NCBI RefSeq assembly: GCF_017812015.1
Contig: NZ_JADQTN010000001.1
Coordinates: 1,776,501-1,840,500 of the forward strand
Direction: 5' to 3'
Length of the DNA stretch: 64,000 nucleotides
Source of the DNA: Pontixanthobacter sp. CEM42
GTDB taxonomy: Bacteria > Pseudomonadota > Alphaproteobacteria > Sphingomonadales > Sphingomonadaceae
Each line of letters begins with the position of its first letter. Within the stretch, counting starts at the first letter, position 1. Position numbers and translations under genes: made by a program. A model generated the notes under the pieces. It ran no database searches, was not told where the DNA came from, and saw nothing but the letters and a program-made list of their open reading frames with translations. Positions 52,192-61,633 of this stretch are shown here, one piece after another.

Positions 52192-54723
52192 TTACAGAAC
52201 CCGCTCTTTCTCCTCGATCTCGAAGACTTCGAGGCTGTCGCCCGGTTGGACGTCATTCGTGTCTTCCAGAACTACGCCGCATTCGAGGCCGGTGCGGACT
52301 TCGTCCACATCATCCTTGAAGCGTCGCAGCGAGGCAATGGTGGTCGCCGACACAATAACATCGTCGCGGGTGAGACGTGCGAACAGGCCTTTGCGGATCG
52401 CGCCTTCGGTGACCATGAGGCCAGCGGCCTTGTCCTTCTTGCCAGATTTGAAGACTTCTTTGACTTCTGCACGACCAACAACGTGTTCGATCTTTTCGGG
52501 GCCAAGCTCGCCGGCCATTTCTTTCCCGATTTCGTCGGTCAGGTGATAGATCACATCGAAATACTTCATCCGGACTTTTTCCCGCTCAACCAATTGGCGG
52601 GCCTTGGGATTAGGACGAACATTGAAACCGATGATCGGTGCCTGCGATGCCGCTGCGAGCGTTACGTCGCTTTCGGTAATCGCACCAACGCCAGCGTGCA
52701 GCACGCGGACCTTGATCAGATCGTTGCCGAGATTGTGTAGCGCAGTGGTGATCGCTTCGACACTGCCCTGCACGTCGGCTTTCACCAGAACAGGGAACTC
52801 GACGACGTCGCTCTTCAAATTGTTGAACATCGTGTCGAAGCTGGTCGGGGCGAGCGCTGTACGCTGCGCCGTTGCACGTTCCTGACGGAACTCGGCTACT
52901 TCGCGGGCACGTGCCTCGTTTTCAACCACAGTCAACTGATCGCCAGCACCCGGCACACCGCCGAGGCCAAGAACCTCAACCGGCATGGATGGGCCAGCTT
53001 CTTTGATCTGCTTACCTTGATCGTTGACCACTGCGCGAACCTTGCCGCTTTCGGTGCCGACCACAAACACATCGCCGCGTTTCAGAGTACCGCGTGTGAC
53101 AAGCACAGTGGCGACAGGGCCGCGGCCCTTATCCAGCTGTGCTTCGATTACGGTAGCATCTGCCGCACGATCCGGATTGGCTTTCAGTTCAAGCAATTCA
53201 GCCTGAAGCGCAATTTTCTCAAGCAATTCATCAAGGCCGGTACCTTTGGTTGCCGACACTTCGACGTCCTGCACATCACCCGACATCGCTTCCACGATGA
53301 CTTCATGTTCAAGCAAACGCTCACGCACTTTCTGTGCATTCCCTTCTGGCTTATCGATTTTGTTAATCGCGACGATCATCGGGACGCCAGCAGCTTTGGT
53401 GTGCTTAATCGCTTCGATGGTTTGCGGCATAATGCCGTCATCCGCTGCGACAACCAGCACCACGATATCCGTGACATTGGCCCCGCGCTGACGCATTTCG
53501 GTGAAAGCGGCGTGACCCGGCGTATCGAGGAAAGTGATCTTCGATTTGTCCTTGGTCGTGACCTGATAGGAACCAATATGCTGGGTAATACCGCCAGCTT
53601 CGCCCTTGGTCACATTGGTGCCGCGCAGCGCATCGAGCAGGCTGGTCTTACCGTGATCGACGTGCCCCATGATCGTAACCACAGGCGGACGCGGTTTCAG
53701 AGTATCCTCTGGATCCTTGTCCTCTTCGACTTTGATGTCGACATCGTCTTCGGAAACGCGTTCGATATTGTGGCCAAACTCTTCGACCAGCAATTCGGCA
53801 GTGTCCTGATCAATCGTCTGGTTGACGGTGACCATCATATCCATGTTGAACAGCGCCTTCACCAGATCAGCGCCCTTCTCACCCATACGCTTGGCCAGTT
53901 CGCCGACAGTAATCGCTTCTGGAACGATAACGTCACGGACTTGCTTCTCGCGCGGTTTGGACGAACCACCACCTTGTTCGCGGCGTTCTTTTTCCCGTGC
54001 ACGTTTCAGCGCGGCGAGGCTGCGGGCGCGGCGGCCTTCATCTTCGTTCAGCGCTTTGGTAACAGTCAGCTTGCCCGAACGGCGCTTGTCTTTGCCGCCA
54101 CCCTTGGCCGGACGCTTCTCTTCCTTCTTGGGAGGACGCTTCGCTTCAGGCCGGGCAACGGGCGTGAACTTACGCGCAGCCGGTGTCGGTGTGGCCTTGC
54201 TTTCTTCGGCAGGCGCTTCCTTGGCCGCAGCTTCGGCAGCAGCGATTTCCGCAGCCTGTTTGGCTTCGTCCTCAGCAGCCTTCTTGGCGGCAGCTTCAGC
54301 GTCTGCGTCGGCTTTCTTATTGTCTTCCTGAGCTTGCTTCTCTTGCTCGACAGCCTTGGCTTTTTGCTCGGCATCTCGGCGGTTGGCATCTTCGGCAAGA
54401 CGCAGGCGCTCTTCCTCAGCCTCACGCTGGAGGCGGGCAACGCGCTCTTGCGGGGTCTCGGATGTATCCGCGACTTTCTTCTTAGGCGCAGGTGCTTTGG
54501 CAACCGGCTCTGCCGCTGGTTCGGGCGTAGGCTCTGGAGCCGGAGCTGGTGTCGGCGCAGGCGTTTCGCCAGGCTTCAAGAGCTTCCGGCGGCGTTTCAC
54601 CTCAACCGTGACGTTATTCGTCCGGCCGTGCGAGAAAGTCTGTTTGACTTCTCCACCACCAGCCGGGCCTTTTAGGCCAAGTGGCTTGCGGGTGCGCGTC
54701 GGTTTTTTGTCTTCGTCGCTCAT
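52192..54723 (-). CDS. infB: Translation initiation factor IF-2
   Basis: 843 residues. IF-2 N-terminal extensions (MSDEDKKPTRTRKPLGLKG at the start) with a long Ala/Lys/Glu-rich segment (about residues 55-210), then the IF2_N domain (VIPEAITVGELAKRMGEKGA). The GTPase domain has G1 GHVDHGKTSLLDAL, G3 DTPGHAAF and G4 NKIDKP; beta-barrel domains and C-terminal GLECGVVLEDTNDVQPGDSL follow. Positions initiator tRNA on the 30S subunit. Part of the nusA-infB operon. Confidence 0.97.
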   Translation of the reverse strand: MSDEDKKPTRTRKPLGLKGPAGGGEVKQTFSHGRTNNVTVEVKRRRKLLKPGETPAPTPAPAPEPTPEPAAEPVAKAPAPKKKVADTSETPQERVARLQREAEEERLRLAEDANRRDAEQKAKAVEQEKQAQEDNKKADADAEAAAKKAAEDEAKQAAEIAAAEAAAKEAPAEESKATPTPAARKFTPVARPEAKRPPKKEEKRPAKGGGKDKRRSGKLTVTKALNEDEGRRARSLAALKRAREKERREQGGGSSKPREKQVRDVIVPEAITVGELAKRMGEKGADLVKALFNMDMMVTVNQTIDQDTAELLVEEFGHNIERVSEDDVDIKVEEDKDPEDTLKPRPPVVTIMGHVDHGKTSLLDALRGTNVTKGEAGGITQHIGSYQVTTKDKSKITFLDTPGHAAFTEMRQRGANVTDIVVLVVAADDGIMPQTIEAIKHTKAAGVPMIVAINKIDKPEGNAQKVRERLLEHEVIVEAMSGDVQDVEVSATKGTGLDELLEKIALQAELLELKANPDRAADATVIEAQLDKGRGPVATVLVTRGTLKRGDVFVVGTESGKVRAVVNDQGKQIKEAGPSMPVEVLGLGGVPGAGDQLTVVENEARAREVAEFRQERATAQRTALAPTSFDTMFNNLKSDVVEFPVLVKADVQGSVEAITTALHNLGNDLIKVRVLHAGVGAITESDVTLAAASQAPIIGFNVRPNPKARQLVEREKVRMKYFDVIYHLTDEIGKEMAGELGPEKIEHVVGRAEVKEVFKSGKKDKAAGLMVTEGAIRKGLFARLTRDDVIVSATTIASLRRFKDDVDEVRTGLECGVVLEDTNDVQPGDSLEVFEIEEKERVL

Positions 54724-54734
54724 AAAGCTCGTCT

Positions 54735-55511
54735 CTATCTTTCAATACTCAAATCGTCATTCGAACGGGGCGCAGACTGCACCTCGCCCGTATTCTGTAA
54801 GGGCTGTTTCGCCCGTAGGAAATGCATCAGGCGCGTTAGGACCGATTGGACCCGTTCTGCGGACTTATCATCTGCCAGCGCCATATGAACGACGTTATCG
54901 CGGCCCAATGCCACAGACAGTGCCGCTCGGTCCAGTGGCAAGGTGGTACCCCTACCTTCTAAACGCCCGCCTGAACCTTCGGCATCGCGTCCCACACGCC
55001 ATGCCTGATCCAGCTTCTTACGCCCATCTTCGCTCGCATCCGATGCGTGTAGCAAGAGCGCAACTCGGCCGGACCGGGCCTGTTCGGCAATCCGGTCTGA
55101 TCCCAATATAAGTTTTCCAGCGCGCATTTCGAGGCCGAGACGGTCCAAAAGCAAGCGGGAAAGCGCTGTCTCGATCAAATCAGGTAGATCTTCAGGTACG
55201 GTCAATTTCGCGCCCTTGAATGCCCGCGCCAACGCGCCGCGCAATTTTCCAGCCGCTAGCGCGTCTTCCAACTCGGCGCGTGTCACACCAAGCCAAGCAC
55301 CACGCCCGGGCGCGCGCGCCAGCGGATCGGGCAGCACATCGCTGATTCCGTCTTCTTTGGCAGGCGATATCGCAAGCCGGATCAGTCCGTCTTTCGGGGA
55401 GACCTCCCCGGACAGAATACAGCGCCGTTCAGGCGCGGAAGCTTTATGCCCCCGCCCCGATGCGGCTTCGGAGATGTCGGAAGCTACAGGCTCATGTGGT
55501 GGAGTCCGCAT
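54735..55511 (-). CDS. YlxR/DUF448 nucleic-acid-binding protein with L7Ae-like domain
   Basis: 258 residues. N-terminal DUF448 (YlxR): APERRCILSGEVSPKDGLIR and GRGAWLGVTRAELEDAL. The C-terminal half (about 105-235) resembles an L7Ae/L30e-like fold (RLGLEMRAGKLILGSDRIAE, GRVALLLHASDASEDGRKKL). Alphaproteobacterial YlxR proteins commonly have this longer form. Lies between nusA (20-base overlap) and infB; probably RNA-binding in translation or transcription control. Confidence 0.87.
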   Translation of the reverse strand: MRTPPHEPVASDISEAASGRGHKASAPERRCILSGEVSPKDGLIRLAISPAKEDGISDVLPDPLARAPGRGAWLGVTRAELEDALAAGKLRGALARAFKGAKLTVPEDLPDLIETALSRLLLDRLGLEMRAGKLILGSDRIAEQARSGRVALLLHASDASEDGRKKLDQAWRVGRDAEGSGGRLEGRGTTLPLDRAALSVALGRDNVVHMALADDKSAERVQSVLTRLMHFLRAKQPLQNTGEVQSAPRSNDDLSIER

Positions 55512-57183
55512 CAGCGGCCTCCTGTGTGTCGGATCCGTCGGTGGAAGCGGCTGGTGCGTCTTCCCCGTTGGAATCAGGCTCGTCTTCGAACCAATGCGCG
55601 CGCGCAGCCATAATGATCTCGTTGCCCTGTTCTTCGGTCAAGCCGTACTCGCCCAGAACACCGCCCTTGTCTTCAGTCCGCTTCGACTGCTGTACGTCAG
55701 CCTTCATGCGCGGGCCCTCGGTCGGATTCTGGCGGCGCTTCGGTGCTTCGCGCTTCTTGGCGATCAGCTCGTCAGTCGCGAGATCAGCAAGATCGTCAAG
55801 CGTCAGAATGCCACCCTTACCCAGCACAACCAGCATTTGCTCGGTCAGATGCGGAAGTTCGGCAATGGCGTCTTCAACGCCCATTTCCTGACGCTCGGTG
55901 CGAGCAGCTGCCTCGTGACGTTCGATCGCTTCCAGAGCACGGCTCTGAAGTTCTTCAGCAAGCTCCTCGTCGAAGCCTTCAATCGCGCCCAGCTCTTCAA
56001 GCTGCACATAGGCAACTTCTTCCAGCTCGGCGAAACCTTCGGCAACCAGAAGCTGCGACAGCGTTTCGTCGACATCGAGCTCTTCTTCGAACATTTTCGA
56101 ACGCTCGGCGAATTCCTTCTGGCGTTTCTCCGAGGCTTCTTCCTCGGTCATGATGTCGATCTGGTGACCGGTCAGTTGACTGGCGAGACGGACATTCTGA
56201 CCGCGACGGCCAATCGCAAGACTCAATTGATCGTCAGGAACAACGACTTCGATACGGCCTTCATCCTCATCGAGAACAACGCGCGCAACAGTCGCTGGCT
56301 GTAGGCCGTTGACCACGAAAGTCGCGGTGTCTTCCGACCATGGAATGATGTCGATCTTTTCGCCCTGCAATTCCTGCACGACAGCCTGAACGCGGCTACC
56401 CTTCATACCAACACAGGCACCGACGGGATCGATAGAACTGTCATGGCTGATCACGCCGATCTTGGCGCGGCTGCCCGGATCGCGAGCAGCGGCTTTGATC
56501 TCGATAATGCCATCGTAAATCTCGGGTACTTCCTGAGCGAACAATTTGCGCATGAAATCAGGATGCGCGCGACTGAGGAATATCTGCGGACCGCGATTGT
56601 TGCGCTCCACCTTAGTGATAATCGCGCGGATACGTTCGCCGACACGGGCGGCCTCCCGCGGAATTTGCTGGTCGCGGCGGATAACGCCTTCTGCGCGCCC
56701 CAGATTGACGATCACATGGCCGAACTCAACCGATTTGATCACGCCAGTGATGACTTCGCCGTCACGATCTTTGAATTCTTCGAACTGACGCTCACGCTCG
56801 GCATCGCGAACCTTCTGGAAGATCACCTGCTTGGCGGACTGTGCATCGATGCGGCCCAGATCAACCGGAGGTAGCGGATCGACAATGAAGTCGCCCAGCT
56901 TGGCATCATCTTCGAGCTTCTGCGCCGCTTTCAGATCGACTTGCTTGAAGTAGTCTTCGACTTCCTCAACCACTTCGACAACACGCCACAAACGCAAATC
57001 GCCGGTTTGCGGATCGAGCTTCGCGCGAATATCGTTCTCCGCACCATAGCGGTTACGCGCGCTCTTCTGGATCGCTTCTTCCATCGCTTCGATGACGATC
57101 GCTTTGTCGATCATCTTCTCGGTTGCGACAGCGTTCGCGATTGCAAGCAGCTCTGCCTTATTGGCGGAAATAGCACTGGCCAT
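55492..57183 (-). CDS. nusA: Transcription termination/antitermination factor NusA
   Basis: 563 residues. N-terminal domain (AIVIEAMEEAIQKSARNRYG), S1 domain (GEVITGVIKSVEFGHVIVNL), KH domains (VGACVGMKGSRVQAVVQELQ and LAIGRRGQNVRLASQLTG), then two acidic repeats and a C-terminal acidic tail. Binds RNA polymerase and rRNA leader RNA. The start overlaps the rimP stop by one base (TAATG). Confidence 0.97.
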   Translation of the reverse strand: MASAISANKAELLAIANAVATEKMIDKAIVIEAMEEAIQKSARNRYGAENDIRAKLDPQTGDLRLWRVVEVVEEVEDYFKQVDLKAAQKLEDDAKLGDFIVDPLPPVDLGRIDAQSAKQVIFQKVRDAERERQFEEFKDRDGEVITGVIKSVEFGHVIVNLGRAEGVIRRDQQIPREAARVGERIRAIITKVERNNRGPQIFLSRAHPDFMRKLFAQEVPEIYDGIIEIKAAARDPGSRAKIGVISHDSSIDPVGACVGMKGSRVQAVVQELQGEKIDIIPWSEDTATFVVNGLQPATVARVVLDEDEGRIEVVVPDDQLSLAIGRRGQNVRLASQLTGHQIDIMTEEEASEKRQKEFAERSKMFEEELDVDETLSQLLVAEGFAELEEVAYVQLEELGAIEGFDEELAEELQSRALEAIERHEAAARTERQEMGVEDAIAELPHLTEQMLVVLGKGGILTLDDLADLATDELIAKKREAPKRRQNPTEGPRMKADVQQSKRTEDKGGVLGEYGLTEEQGNEIIMAARAHWFEDEPDSNGEDAPAASTDGSDTQEAADADSTT

Positions 57184-57749
57184 TAATTGTCAGCCTTCTC
57201 TTCTTCATCTTCTGAAATTTCATCGGCACCGGAAGTGTCCAATGGTTTAGTCGCAGCAATCAGCGCGTCGGTCAGGACGAGCTTTGCCGAATGGATCGAA
57301 CCGAGCGGAAAAGATACCGCACCGGCCTTGTTATCTTCAATTGTGACAGTCTCAGCTTTTATGCCGACCAAATTACCGCGTAGGTGGCGCGGGCCGTCAA
57401 AGCCCTTGGCCATCGAGACTTTTGCCTCATGCCCTGCCCAGTCAGAATAATCCTTGGGGCGCGTCAGCGGGCGGTCGATACCGGGCGAGCTGACTTCAAG
57501 GTGATAAGCACCTTCAACCAAAACGTCGCCCTGCTCTTCCAAAGCATCAATCTGCTCGGACACTGCGCGCGACAAGGCTGCGCACTGCTCGATCACCAGC
57601 TGCCCCGTCGCCGGATCCTCCGCCATGATTTGCAACGCTTGGGTTCCGTCACCGGCTTCCGAAGGCATCATCTTTACGCGCACCAGATCAAAACCGAGAG
57701 CTTGCGCTTCGGGTTCTATAATCTGCGTCAGGCGTGCCAGATCGGCCAT
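57183..57749 (-). CDS. rimP: Ribosome maturation factor RimP
   Basis: 188 residues from ATG 57749, which has GGAG seven bases upstream; the frame extends to 57782 without extra signature. RIIEPE-like QIIEPEAQALGFDLVRVKMM, then QCAALSRAVSEQIDALE and the YHLEVSSPGIDRPLTRPKDY motif. Needed for 30S maturation. First gene of the nusA-infB operon; the promoter lies in the 57783-57990 gap, not located. Confidence 0.93.
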   Translation of the reverse strand: MADLARLTQIIEPEAQALGFDLVRVKMMPSEAGDGTQALQIMAEDPATGQLVIEQCAALSRAVSEQIDALEEQGDVLVEGAYHLEVSSPGIDRPLTRPKDYSDWAGHEAKVSMAKGFDGPRHLRGNLVGIKAETVTIEDNKAGAVSFPLGSIHSAKLVLTDALIAATKPLDTSGADEISEDEEEKADN

Positions 57750-57985
57750 TCGGTCTCCGTCAGTAAACAATCGCTGTGACAATAGAGTTTCGTGCCGGCC
57801 CCTTTCGGCGCCAGCCCCACTTTGTAGTCACAATGTCGGGATGAGAGGCAGATAGGCGGGGACCAGCGCGATTGCAACATGAATCGAATACGCCGAGCAC
57901 AAATACCCTCAATTTGATCTGACGATGATGCCTGAACACGCAAACAAATAACTTGCGGGATTGCCTCGACCCGCCTAGCGGAAAG

Positions 57986-58004
57986 GATATGTTGTAACAT
58001 TATC
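57986..58004 (+). promoter_or_regulatory. Zur-like operator
   Basis: GATATGTTGTAACATTATC, an imperfect palindrome centred on ATGTTGTAACAT, 21 bases before the DUF1826 start. It matches the form of alphaproteobacterial Zur boxes (GTTATAATATAAC type). The gene pair it precedes, DUF1826 and MerC-like, is often zinc-regulated. Confidence 0.55.
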
Positions 58005-58024
58005 TTTGGCGGTCTTTTCCTCTC

Positions 58025-58627
58025 ATGACGACACTATTGCATTCCACAATTGCTAAATCCGATTCCGCAAGCGTCCTTCGCGAAGTACGCAATGAGGATT
58101 GCAACCTCGCTATCTGGGAGCGCGCATCCATTGCCGGTATCGAAGGGCTTTTTTTGGGTTCGCCGGACGATGTGCGCTTCACGGCATCGCTAAATGATCT
58201 GCCCGATCAGTTGCGCAAACAGTTAAATATGTCCGGCTTCACCGCGACTTCTGCGCGCGATAGGTTGATCGCTGACACCGTTCAGTTGGCGGCGATGTAC
58301 TGCTCGATCTTGGCCACCGATGCACTCGAAATCCGGCTTGAGACGGTAACGACAAACGCCTGCCGCAAATGGCATTCCGATTATGTGACTGCACGCGTCA
58401 TCACGACATATGTCGGTTCCGGCACGGATTGGCTCGATGCGGAAGATGCAGCGCGTATAGAACACGGGCTTGGTCCTACAAACATCAACTCGCTGCAACC
58501 TGGAGATGTCGGAATTTTTAAAGGTAGGCTCGCGACCAACGCACCGGCAATCCACAGATCTCCGCCAATCGATGGTACAGGCGAGAAGCGGCTTCTACTT
58601 GTGCTCAATCCATCTGCAGAGGTCTGA
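58025..58627 (+). CDS. DUF1826 family protein
   Basis: 200 residues. The family core is KWHSDYVTARVITTYVGSGT followed by DWLDAEDAARIEHGLGP and a C-terminal KRLLLVLNPSAE. The HSD dyad and conserved Arg/Thr could bind a metal, but the reaction is unknown. DUF1826 genes are frequently associated with zinc-limitation regulons; here a Zur-like palindrome lies just upstream and a MerC-like gene just downstream. Confidence 0.83.
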   Translation: MTTLLHSTIAKSDSASVLREVRNEDCNLAIWERASIAGIEGLFLGSPDDVRFTASLNDLPDQLRKQLNMSGFTATSARDRLIADTVQLAAMYCSILATDALEIRLETVTTNACRKWHSDYVTARVITTYVGSGTDWLDAEDAARIEHGLGPTNINSLQPGDVGIFKGRLATNAPAIHRSPPIDGTGEKRLLLVLNPSAEV

Positions 58628-58628
58628 A

Positions 58629-58991
58629 GTGCAATCTCCGGCAAGTTTCGACCGCGCCGCCGTTGCGCTTAGCGTGGCATGCGTCGCTCATTGCATGGTG
58701 CTACCAGTTATCGCCATTTCTATGCCGTTCTTAGCTGCAAGCGTAGAGGCAGAGTGGGTGCATTGGACACTGGCTGCATTTGCGACCTTCGCATCAACAA
58801 GCGTTATCATGCATCGCAGCACAACCCGCGAGCCATCATTTCTGGTACCGGCTGTAACAGGTATGATTTTGATTATAGCGGCATTGTTTGGAGAAAGTTT
58901 CGGTATCGATGAAACACTACCGACGGTCTTTGGCGGAATCTTACTGGCAACAGCGCATATTCGGCGACTTATCGGTAAGCAGCCCCATTAG
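58629..58991 (+). CDS. MerC-like membrane protein
   Basis: 120 residues from GTG 58629, two bases after the DUF1826 stop, with AGAGG six bases upstream. MerC-type integral membrane protein: SVACVAHCMVLPVIA in the first helix has the CxxxC pair, and three more hydrophobic helices follow (VHWTLAAFATFASTSVIM, LVPAVTGMILIIAALFGESF, TVFGGILLATAHI). Classical MerC imports Hg(II); beside DUF1826 it more likely handles zinc or another metal. Confidence 0.8.
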   Translation: MQSPASFDRAAVALSVACVAHCMVLPVIAISMPFLAASVEAEWVHWTLAAFATFASTSVIMHRSTTREPSFLVPAVTGMILIIAALFGESFGIDETLPTVFGGILLATAHIRRLIGKQPH

Positions 58992-59293
58992 TTGCAGAAG
59001 CGCTGAACTTGGCGGTCGAGCTCGTCAATTTTGCGGGCATCGCGGTCGGTTGTTCCGTTATCGAGCGAACGCTCCCACGCATCGGCTGCGAGCTCTTTGA
59101 ACCGGATGCACTGTTCGCGCTTGGCTTCCGTTTGCGCGTTCTTTATTTCTTCGCCAATCGAACTGCCATCAAGCGATGCCATGGGCTGGTTCATAACATC
59201 GTCTACATTGCGCGGTGCGGAAACCGCATAGGCAACCCAGCCTGCGATCACGACAGTGCCAGCTAGACTTGCGATTGCTTTGATGCCGTTCAT
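58988..59293 (-). CDS. Small membrane-anchored protein of unknown function
   Basis: 101 residues from ATG 59293, preceded by GGGAG (a TTG immediately upstream is less likely). One N-terminal helix (ASLAGTVVIAGWVAYAVS), then a charged helical tail with REQCIRFKELAADAWERSL and a final CN. Probably periplasmic with a disulfide. Converges with the MerC-like gene (stops overlap by four bases). No family recognised. Confidence 0.6.
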   Translation of the reverse strand: MNGIKAIASLAGTVVIAGWVAYAVSAPRNVDDVMNQPMASLDGSSIGEEIKNAQTEAKREQCIRFKELAADAWERSLDNGTTDRDARKIDELDRQVQRFCN

Positions 59294-59397
59294 CAACCAT
59301 CTCCCTATCAGTGTTGGACACGGTAGTTGGCACGTCCTAAATCTGAGTTAACCGGTGTTTGTCGCACTGAAGGCAAAGTGCCGGACTGTCGCGGTTT

Positions 59398-60201
59398 TCA
59401 CATCTCTTCGATTTTTTCGTACTTACCCTTGTTGAGCACCCAGGCATCGCCATCGATAATCACAAAGACTCTTGCCGGTATATAATAGCTTTGAAAATAG
59501 TGAATTTCGGTCGGATGCTTATCTAGGACGTGAGACACTCCCAGCGCATAGGGCTTTTGGCCCTCTGGGCCATCCTCGAGCCCCATGGTGAGACACGAAT
59601 TCGTAAACTTGCGCGATGATTTGACCTTCCCATCTGGTGTAACATCGAACCGGTAGTGACCGCCAAAGGGATAAGAATTTTCTTCGGTCGTTGATGTGAG
59701 CAAATATATTTTGATCACCCCGTCCTCGTCAGGTGGAAGGCCGATGAAATTCGCAGAGCTGCGGGTGCAAAAGCCCCACTCCTGTTTCTTGAATTCCTCG
59801 ATTGCCGCTGTACGCGCTGCGACTATGCTTTCCAGCATCGGAGACAGGGCAACCCGGGTTTCTGCGTCATGCACCCCGCCGCCGATTACTTTCGAACCTG
59901 CAACTTCGTAGCGGGCGAATTCGTGGTGACCCTCTTGATCTTCGGCAAAGAAAACCAATCCAAGGTTCCCGTTGTCGAGCGGTTCGACCACATAGCCGCG
60001 CAAATCATTCTGAGCTGACATATCGACCGTTTCGGCAAGCGCGTCAGTGCCGTGCCAAGCCGCTTGGTCGTGTAAATAGAGTTGCTGGCCGAGTTCCATG
60101 GATTTGACATTGGCAGCTTCAGCCTTCTCGGACGGTTCCTTCGCCATCACAGGGGACGCGATCATTAGCGCGGTTGCGAGTATTGAAATCAGATAGCGCA
60201 T
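59398..60201 (-). CDS. Secreted protein of unknown family, paralogue A
   Basis: 267 residues with signal peptide (ISILATALMIASPVMA). It shares a string of motifs with the next gene: SANFIGLPPDEDGVIKIYLL, SYPFGGHYRFDVTPDGKV, FTNSCLTM and VLDKHPTEIHYF. A Cys in GFCTRSS and one in NSCL may pair. Not recognised as a known domain. The tandem pair are neighbours on the same strand 46 bases apart. Confidence 0.65.
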   Translation of the reverse strand: MRYLISILATALMIASPVMAKEPSEKAEAANVKSMELGQQLYLHDQAAWHGTDALAETVDMSAQNDLRGYVVEPLDNGNLGLVFFAEDQEGHHEFARYEVAGSKVIGGGVHDAETRVALSPMLESIVAARTAAIEEFKKQEWGFCTRSSANFIGLPPDEDGVIKIYLLTSTTEENSYPFGGHYRFDVTPDGKVKSSRKFTNSCLTMGLEDGPEGQKPYALGVSHVLDKHPTEIHYFQSYYIPARVFVIIDGDAWVLNKGKYEKIEEM

Positions 60202-60247
60202 GGCAATCCTTTAGAAATCTTGACATTCAGAATTTTGTCCAGCGGCT

Positions 60248-61117
60248 TCACTGGCTGCCTGGCATCACGCCATCAGCCATCGCTTTGCCGGCTGCGATTT
60301 CTTCCTCGGTCCAATTGACGTAATCAATGTCCCAAGTGACCTCCGCCGCGGTGACCTGGAGAGCCAAATTCATATAGCGCGCGGCGAAATGATGAATCTC
60401 AGTGGGGTGCGGATCAAGTACGTGGACGAACGGAAAGTTGTCTGGCGCATTGTGGACATAACGTTCGAAGCGCGGCGCATCGAGACAGGAATTCTCGAAT
60501 GCGCGGCCACTAACAGCCTCGCCCTCTGCATTAACCATGAAGCGGTAATGGCCGCCCAGCGGGAAGCGCCCAGGGACAACCGGTGGTGAAAGAACATATA
60601 CCGCGATCATGCCGTCCTTGTTCGGTGGCAAAGTGACATAGTTCGCTGCTCCCGACCGGCATAACGGCAATTTCTGCTCGGCGCCCTGCTTCATCGCCAT
60701 ATCGCGCGCTGCGATCTGCTTCAGCAGGAAGTCTGACAAAGGGTGCTTAGCCGGGTCATCGTGCATTTTTGCCGAGACCAGAGCGCCGCCGTCTACCTCG
60801 AACAGAACGAACTCAAAGAGCGACCCTTCGCGCTTAGTGTAAAACACGACGCGGATATTACCGTTGTCGAGTTCTTCGGTCATGAATGTCAGATATTCTG
60901 GGCGATCTTCTGCTCTCAATTGCCGATTGAGTTCATCGTGCGCCAACCATGACGCCCGATCATGCTGAAACATCTGCTCGCCAATCCGTGCAGCTTCAGC
61001 ATTCGCAGCGATCTGCTCGGCGCTGGCACCTTTGGGGGCACCTTCGGGATTGGCCGGAACAGCTGGCGTGGAGAAAGCCAAACCAAACAGCACCGGCAAG
61101 AACAACAAACGCTTCAT
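60248..61117 (-). CDS. Secreted protein of unknown family, paralogue B
   Basis: 289 residues from ATG 61117 with GGGGA just upstream; signal peptide MKRLLFLPVLFGLAFSTPAV. Homologous to paralogue A: LCRSGAANYVTLPPNKDGMI, RFPLGGHYRFMVNAEGEAVS, FENSCLDA and VLDPHPTEIHHF. Slightly longer, with an extra middle segment. The N-terminal helix (EAARIGEQMFQHDRASWLAH) also matches A (MELGQQLYLHDQAAWHG). Function unknown. Confidence 0.7.
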   Translation of the reverse strand: MKRLLFLPVLFGLAFSTPAVPANPEGAPKGASAEQIAANAEAARIGEQMFQHDRASWLAHDELNRQLRAEDRPEYLTFMTEELDNGNIRVVFYTKREGSLFEFVLFEVDGGALVSAKMHDDPAKHPLSDFLLKQIAARDMAMKQGAEQKLPLCRSGAANYVTLPPNKDGMIAVYVLSPPVVPGRFPLGGHYRFMVNAEGEAVSGRAFENSCLDAPRFERYVHNAPDNFPFVHVLDPHPTEIHHFAARYMNLALQVTAAEVTWDIDYVNWTEEEIAAGKAMADGVMPGSQ

Positions 61118-61213
61118 ATAATCCCCAAAATCCAACCGAGCGGCACTGATCAACCTTGTGCCAGCGGGCGTTTCATGACGCAATGGCGCAAAGTTGCAGC
61201 GATCCGTCCGACA

Positions 61214-61633
61214 TCAACAGCAGTGGGCACTTTTACCGATGACTTCGATATCCGGCGCTGCACCATAATCTTCACGCTGGCCATCGGTGAAAAATGCTTC
61301 CCAGACGATACCATCAGGATCGCGCGTCCAAGTCTTGTACGAATGCGCATAACAGCACTGCGTTTCACCCTCTTCGAATGTGTCCGCACCAGACGCTTCA
61401 ATGTTGCGGTAAATGTCCTGCAGTTCGTCGTCATTCGATGCCTGTAGTCCAACATGCGCGATGCCGCTCTTGCCCTTTGCTGGCTCAATCGAGATGTTCA
61501 CAAACGGATCATCGAGCAACCATTTCTTATAGTCTGGCTCATCAACTGTCGGTTCGGCGCCGAACAGTTTGGTGTAGAAATTGGTGGACACTGCAAGGTC
61601 GTTCACGCGCAAATTCATATGAAGCCGCTTCAT
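61214..61633 (-). CDS. arsI: ArsI/CadI family dioxygenase-like protein
   Basis: 139 residues, VOC/glyoxalase fold. The ArsI signature is a vicinal cysteine pair followed by a His-Ser-Tyr: ETQCCYAHSYKTW. N-terminal MKRLHMNLRVNDLAVSTNFY carries the metal-ligand His. ArsI cleaves C-As bonds of trivalent organoarsenicals. Overlaps arsR by ATGA, so it is under ArsR control. No arsenite pump gene is nearby. Confidence 0.87.
   Translation of the reverse strand: MKRLHMNLRVNDLAVSTNFYTKLFGAEPTVDEPDYKKWLLDDPFVNISIEPAKGKSGIAHVGLQASNDDELQDIYRNIEASGADTFEEGETQCCYAHSYKTWTRDPDGIVWEAFFTDGQREDYGAAPDIEVIGKSAHCC

Noticed and set aside
53017-54675. 552-residue open frame opposite infB
   Set aside because: Shadow of infB; rich in Phe/Leu/Gly from complementing Ala/Lys codons.
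55216-56304. 362-residue open frame opposite nusA/ylxR
   Set aside because: Shadow of nusA; no start signal or domain.
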